Origin: Scandinavium hiltneri
Lineage (GTDB): Bacteria; Pseudomonadota; Gammaproteobacteria; Enterobacterales; Enterobacteriaceae
DNA: 64,000 nucleotides
NCBI RefSeq assembly: GCF_024764835.1
Contig: NZ_JALIGE010000069.1
Coordinates: 62,001 to 126,000 of the forward strand
Direction: 5' to 3'
The stretch's first letter is position 1. Every line of letters starts with the position of its first letter. Under the pieces are notes generated by a model. That model was not told the origin of the DNA and made no database searches. It saw only the letters and a list, made by a program, of their open reading frames with translations. This document shows positions 60,489-64,000 of this stretch, one piece after another. The position numbers were made by a program, and so were the translations under genes.

Positions 60489-61940
60489 TCAGCCAATCGC
60501 CCGACTCTGGACGGCGGTGTCGGGTAACCATTTCTGACCGATGTAAACGCCAACAAGATTCATGCCCAATCCCCAAAGCCCAGGGTGCCAACCCAGCGGC
60601 GAATCAATCAGGAACTGGCACACCAGGAAGGTCAGGCTGCCGACGATCACTCCAAGGGTGACACCCGCGCGGTTCAGGGATGGGAAGAAAAGCGCGCCCA
60701 ACACCATTGGCATCAATTGCACAATCACGCCATAGGCTCCCAGCAACAGCACCACCAGTGAAACAGGATTGAACAGTGCAATGGCGTAAGCGACCAGCGA
60801 TAGTCCCAGCACGCTCCAGCGCGTGACGCTAACGGCTTGCGCTTCGCTGGAATTACGCATCAGATTAGAGCCGAGGATATCGCGCGTCAGTATGACCGCC
60901 ACGGTATGAGCCTGATTGGCGCCAGAAGACATTGCCGCGGCCAGTGCCCCGGAGAGCATCAACCCTTTTACCCACGGAGAAAAGTTAGCCACTTTCAGTA
61001 CCACCTCAAGCAGCACCGTGTCAGGGCGAGCAAGAGGTGAACCCGCGAAGATAAGCATCCCGGCCAGGCCTATCAGCAACAGCGGGATCAATAACAGGCT
61101 ATACAGTGGATAAAGCACGCTAACCTGGCGCAGGCTGCGCGCGCTGTCAGCTGAGTAAAAGCGGGTGAACACGTGGGGCCACATTCCCGAGCCAAAGGCA
61201 CTAACCAGAATTGCGGTCGAGACGCCTCCCCAAGTCATACCCGTTACACCCGGCATGGTCAGGTATTCCGGCATCTGGAGCTTAATCTGAGTGAACATCT
61301 CCCCCACGCCGCCAAACAGACGATGGGTAACCGCCAGCCCCAGGAACCATGCAATGCTGACCATCATGATGCCCTGTAACAAATTGGTCCACCCGATCCC
61401 TTTCAGACCACTGAAGAAGACGTAGATGGCCACCACCACAAAAGCCAGAAAGGCGCCCAGCCAGAACGGAATAAACCCGTCGGTGGCGGCCTGGAACAGT
61501 AACCCGGCACCGGTTATCTGAATCGCCAGATATGGCACCAGGGCCAGCACCCCAATTGCACCTGCAAGAATGCCCAGCGGTCGGCTGCGATAATGGTCGG
61601 CAATCATATCCCCTTGTGTCAGATAACCCCGCGCTCGCCCTAACTCGGCGGCACGCGGCCCCAGTACCCAAATAGGGATAGTGGCCAGGCTGATAAAGGC
61701 AAAGATATACAACGCGACTGCACCGTGCTGGTAAGCCCAGCCAGGCGCACCGAGAAAGGTAAAGGCTGAAAAAATCTCAGCGCCGATGATGAAAAACAGA
61801 ATAAAGACGCTGACATGTCGCCCACCAGCCACATACCCCTCAAGGCTGGACCCCGATTGCCCTCGCGCGCGGATGCCCACCCACAACACCACGCTCAGGT
61901 AGATAAGCGTAATTCCGGTCACTATTGTAGAGTCACTCAT
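60489..61940 (-). CDS. Sodium:solute symporter (SSS family)
   Basis: A 483-residue inner-membrane symporter with about 13 hydrophobic helices. Family marks are GAEIFSAFTFLGAPGWAYQH near the N-terminus, ILAGAIGVLALVPYLAIQIT and LAAAMSSGANQAHTVAVILT. The start at 61940 has a GGGAGGG Shine-Dalgarno and overlaps the DUF3311 stop by 8 bases; the longer ORF to 62066 lies in that gene's frame-shifted region and is rejected. Close to PanF/MctC-type carboxylate transporters, so it likely imports the organic acid degraded by the cluster. Confidence 0.92.
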   Translation of the reverse strand: MSDSTIVTGITLIYLSVVLWVGIRARGQSGSSLEGYVAGGRHVSVFILFFIIGAEIFSAFTFLGAPGWAYQHGAVALYIFAFISLATIPIWVLGPRAAELGRARGYLTQGDMIADHYRSRPLGILAGAIGVLALVPYLAIQITGAGLLFQAATDGFIPFWLGAFLAFVVVAIYVFFSGLKGIGWTNLLQGIMMVSIAWFLGLAVTHRLFGGVGEMFTQIKLQMPEYLTMPGVTGMTWGGVSTAILVSAFGSGMWPHVFTRFYSADSARSLRQVSVLYPLYSLLLIPLLLIGLAGMLIFAGSPLARPDTVLLEVVLKVANFSPWVKGLMLSGALAAAMSSGANQAHTVAVILTRDILGSNLMRNSSEAQAVSVTRWSVLGLSLVAYAIALFNPVSLVVLLLGAYGVIVQLMPMVLGALFFPSLNRAGVTLGVIVGSLTFLVCQFLIDSPLGWHPGLWGLGMNLVGVYIGQKWLPDTAVQSRAIG

Positions 61941-62145
61941 GACGCCCTCCCCCATGTCTGGCGACGAAGGCGACCGCCATCCCGCAGAACAGCAAAACCG
62001 CCCATAGGATGTACCAGAAGAACAGGAATGGCAGTCCGAACACGGTTGGCTCAATACGGTTACCAATCAGGGCGCCAGGCCAGGTCATGGCCAGAGTGCA
62101 TAGCGTGAAATGCAGCACGATCAACGTGTTATAGGTCTTTGTCAT
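61933..62145 (-). CDS. DUF3311 small membrane protein, symporter partner
   Basis: A 70-residue protein with two hydrophobic helices (TLIVLHFTLCTLAMTWPGAL and FLFFWYILWAVLLFCGMAVA). DUF3311 proteins are regularly encoded just before SSS-family symporters and are thought to be accessory subunits. It overlaps the symporter gene by 8 bases. Start at 62145 (MTKTYN) is chosen over 62193, which would add a charged leader. Confidence 0.85.
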   Translation of the reverse strand: MTKTYNTLIVLHFTLCTLAMTWPGALIGNRIEPTVFGLPFLFFWYILWAVLLFCGMAVAFVARHGGGRHE

Positions 62146-62288
62146 TATCTGGACTCGCTCGCTCAGCGCGAGGTAATGTGAATGGTGGTTCAACTATAGT
62201 CCAGCCGATATATAGTAAATATATTGTTAATCGATATCTGGTATGCTTATTTGGCATACCGTATCAGAAACCAAAAAGAGTGAGAGTC

Positions 62289-63227
62289 ATGGATTTCCGT
62301 CAGCTGCGTTATTTTATTGCCGTGGTCGAGGAAGGCTCGGTGCTGGCTGCCAGTCGGCGCGTACATGTCGCCCAGCCAGCCCTGACCCGCCAGATTCACC
62401 TTCTTGAGGAAAGTCTGGGTGTCAGGCTATTCGAACGCCATGCCCGGGGTATGAAGCTCACGGTAGCCGGGATGGCCTTATTTGAAGATGCTCAGGAGCT
62501 GCTGGATCGCCGTGACCAAATCAGAGCAAGGCTCACGGCTTTGGATAGCGGGTTGACGGGAAAACTGGGACTGGGGATCACCGTGACCCAGCTATGGTTT
62601 CCCCAAGTTGCCACATTACTTGGCGACTATCGTCGCCGCTATCCCGGTGTGGCCCTTGAAGTCTTCCCGTTACTCTCAGGCCCGCAGCTGGATCGACTTC
62701 GTGTGGAGCGCCTGGATGCGGGTATTCTCTATCTTGATAATGGCAAGATTCCGGGGCTTGATGCTCGCCTCCTGCATCGCGATTATCTGGTTCTGGCTGT
62801 GCATGAACATTCCCCGTGGGCCAGCCAGCCTCCCCGAACACTCGCGCAACTGCAGGACGAAGATTTTATTGAGGGCTTTCGCCAGGCTTCACCTGTTTTT
62901 TTCGATCGCATGCAAGCACACTTTGCGCGTCACAACTTTCAGCCACGCGTCGTGCAGTATGGTGCCGATAACCTGGCGCTGCTCAGTATGGTCGCCGCGG
63001 GATTAGGGATAGCGATTGTTCCCGCGACCAGCGGCTACCATCCAGTCCCGAGAGTCCGTTTTTTGCGTCTTCCTGAACTTGACGACTGCGATATGCCATT
63101 GTGGTTTGCCTGGCGGACTGGAAACGATTCACCCGCTTTGCGCAATCTGATAAGCCTGGTTGAGGCGAGGAAATTATCACTCCCCTCAAATAATCCAACA
63201 TGTAGGCCTGCGGGAAAGAAAATCTAA
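62289..63227 (+). CDS. LysR-type regulator divergent from the symporter operon
   Basis: A 312-residue LysR regulator of the CatR/CbnR-like group. HTH at about 1-60 (MDFRQLRYFIAVVEEGSVLA, VAQPALTRQIHLLEESLGVR). Effector domain ends with GLGIAIVPATSGYH. Start at 62289 chosen because it matches the family N-terminus; the ORF extends to 62139. It faces the DUF3311-symporter-hydrolase genes and probably activates them. Confidence 0.92.
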   Translation: MDFRQLRYFIAVVEEGSVLAASRRVHVAQPALTRQIHLLEESLGVRLFERHARGMKLTVAGMALFEDAQELLDRRDQIRARLTALDSGLTGKLGLGITVTQLWFPQVATLLGDYRRRYPGVALEVFPLLSGPQLDRLRVERLDAGILYLDNGKIPGLDARLLHRDYLVLAVHEHSPWASQPPRTLAQLQDEDFIEGFRQASPVFFDRMQAHFARHNFQPRVVQYGADNLALLSMVAAGLGIAIVPATSGYHPVPRVRFLRLPELDDCDMPLWFAWRTGNDSPALRNLISLVEARKLSLPSNNPTCRPAGKKI

Positions 63228-63328
63228 TTAATTCACGGGTTTTCGCAAATAATATAAATTAAATGATGATTTAGATTAACTAAACCAACAAACGAAATTG
63301 TCACAGAAGATCTATTTTTATGCTGACG
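63228..63328. other. AT-rich spacer between two convergent LysR genes
   Basis: No gene or clear hairpin seen. Confidence 0.3.
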
Positions 63329-64000
63329 TCAGACGGGGTATTCATTCCTGTCGACAGCAGCAGTGGCAGTGAGCCAATCCCGGAAGCGCCTGCTCATTCG
63401 TTGTAAAACAGCCGATTCATCATACACAAGGTAGTAAGCGACTGGAGAGTCAACAGACACTCTTAACGGGTTGATAAGTGAGCCATTTTTAATCTCATCT
63501 CGGACCAGTGCACTCCGGATAAGGGCGATACCTTTTCCTGCCAGGGCGGCCTCCAGAACACCATTAGAATCAACAAAAACAGGACCTCTGTCCGTATCGG
63601 CCCCAGAGAAACCTACCGCATTAAACCAGATCGCCCAGTCCATCCGGTGCTCATCATGCAGCAATGTATAGCGGGTGATATCCAGTGCTGAAGAGAGAGG
63701 ATGCTCGCGGGGAATAAGACGGGGGCTGCATACAGGCCACAGGCAGTCGTTCAGGAGACATTCTGATTCCAGGCCAGGATAACGGCCAGTACCGTGCCTT
63801 ACAGCGAAGTCGATCCCCTCCGACAGCAAATCCACACGCCGGTTAGTGGTGCTGATTTGCACTTCCACGCCGGGGTTTTCTTTTTCAAAGACTGGCAGTC
63901 GGGGCAGCAGCCACTGGATCGCAAAGCCACGGGTACAACTGATGGTAATTTTATTGGGTTTGCCTTCATTCATCAGACGCTGTGTTGCTTCCGCAATCTG
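63329..64000 (-). CDS. LysR-type regulator, effector domain (N-terminus beyond window)
   Basis: Partial gene: 223 residues are visible and the frame is open at the right edge (…QIAEATQRL before MNEGKP). The sequence ISCTRGFAIQWLLPRLPVFE, GIDFAVRHGTGRYPGLESEC, SNGVLEAALAGKGIALIRSA is the GcvA/AmpR-type effector domain. The HTH lies outside the window. Convergent with the LysR gene at 62289; its target is not visible. Confidence 0.88.
   Translation of the reverse strand, partial: QIAEATQRLMNEGKPNKITISCTRGFAIQWLLPRLPVFEKENPGVEVQISTTNRRVDLLSEGIDFAVRHGTGRYPGLESECLLNDCLWPVCSPRLIPREHPLSSALDITRYTLLHDEHRMDWAIWFNAVGFSGADTDRGPVFVDSNGVLEAALAGKGIALIRSALVRDEIKNGSLINPLRVSVDSPVAYYLVYDESAVLQRMSRRFRDWLTATAAVDRNEYPV

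Noticed and set aside
1..64000. CRISPR arrays, tRNA/rRNA genes, insertion sequences, integrase and att sites
   Set aside because: None could be seen by eye; the foreign-looking segments lack recognisable mobile-element ends.

Overview
The window is a chromosomal segment of a member of the Enterobacteriaceae. The gene order ansP, yncE, pqqU (yncD), mcbR-like, curA, mnaT (yncA), ydcZ and ydcY follows the ansP-ydcY segment of E. coli and Salmonella. srfABC sits where Salmonella carries it, and a complete D-arabinitol/ribitol (dal/rbt) locus is arranged as in Klebsiella. An Enterobacter-, Kluyvera- or Klebsiella-like host fits; the species cannot be fixed from the sequence alone. No rRNA, tRNA, CRISPR array, transposase or integrase was seen.

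Layout. 1-2353 (-): an operon of two luciferase-like monooxygenases and an M20 deacetylase, probably for salvage of S-modified cysteine. 2452-3648: a small P-loop kinase, a cupin protein and the decayed tail of a LysR regulator. 3920-13917: the conserved ync/ydc block. It holds asparagine permease, a Fur-linked yncE/pqqU pair, curcumin reductase, an XRE-cupin regulator whose likely operator (ACTATAGT) recurs before mnaT-ydcZ, and a DUF2235 (Tle1-like) hydrolase. 13968-19894 (-): an AT-rich island inserted between ydcZ and ydcY. It carries an orphan VgrG, an unknown adaptor-like protein, a PAAR-like effector with membrane segments, and three tandem copies of a membrane-anchored immunity-like gene. 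20454-29180: ydcY with an orphan peptide-binding protein, divergent from srfA-srfB-srfC. A 164-bp tandem duplication lies exactly across the srfA/srfB junction.

29381-32319 is a small AT-rich islet (SDR, alpha/beta hydrolase, and a pentapeptide-repeat/GT2 fusion). 32550-37279 (-) is a GPH transporter, GH3 glycosidase and AraC operon, divergent from a CUT2 sugar ABC transporter (37680-40852); a perfect CRP site lies between them. 40990-49854 is dalT-dalK-dalD (-), dalR (+), rbtR (-), rbtD-rbtK (+). The usual rbtT is absent, and the RbtR-type operator in front of rbtD recurs (15 of 18 bases) in front of the ABC transporter. The simplest reading is that this ABC importer has replaced RbtT for ribitol uptake.

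50032-62145 is a catabolic island that looks aromatic: an NTF2-fold protein, an amidohydrolase/decarboxylase, an MhpA-type flavin hydroxylase, an extradiol dioxygenase, a fumarylacetoacetate-hydrolase-family enzyme, a succinyl-CoA:3-ketoacid CoA-transferase, a thiolase, an alpha/beta hydrolase, a Na+/solute symporter with a DUF3311 partner, and GntR and LysR regulators. The parts suggest hydroxylation, ring cleavage, C-C hydrolysis, CoA activation and thiolysis to acetyl-CoA; the substrate is not evident. A LysR gene at 62289-63227 and a second one cut by the window edge close the segment.
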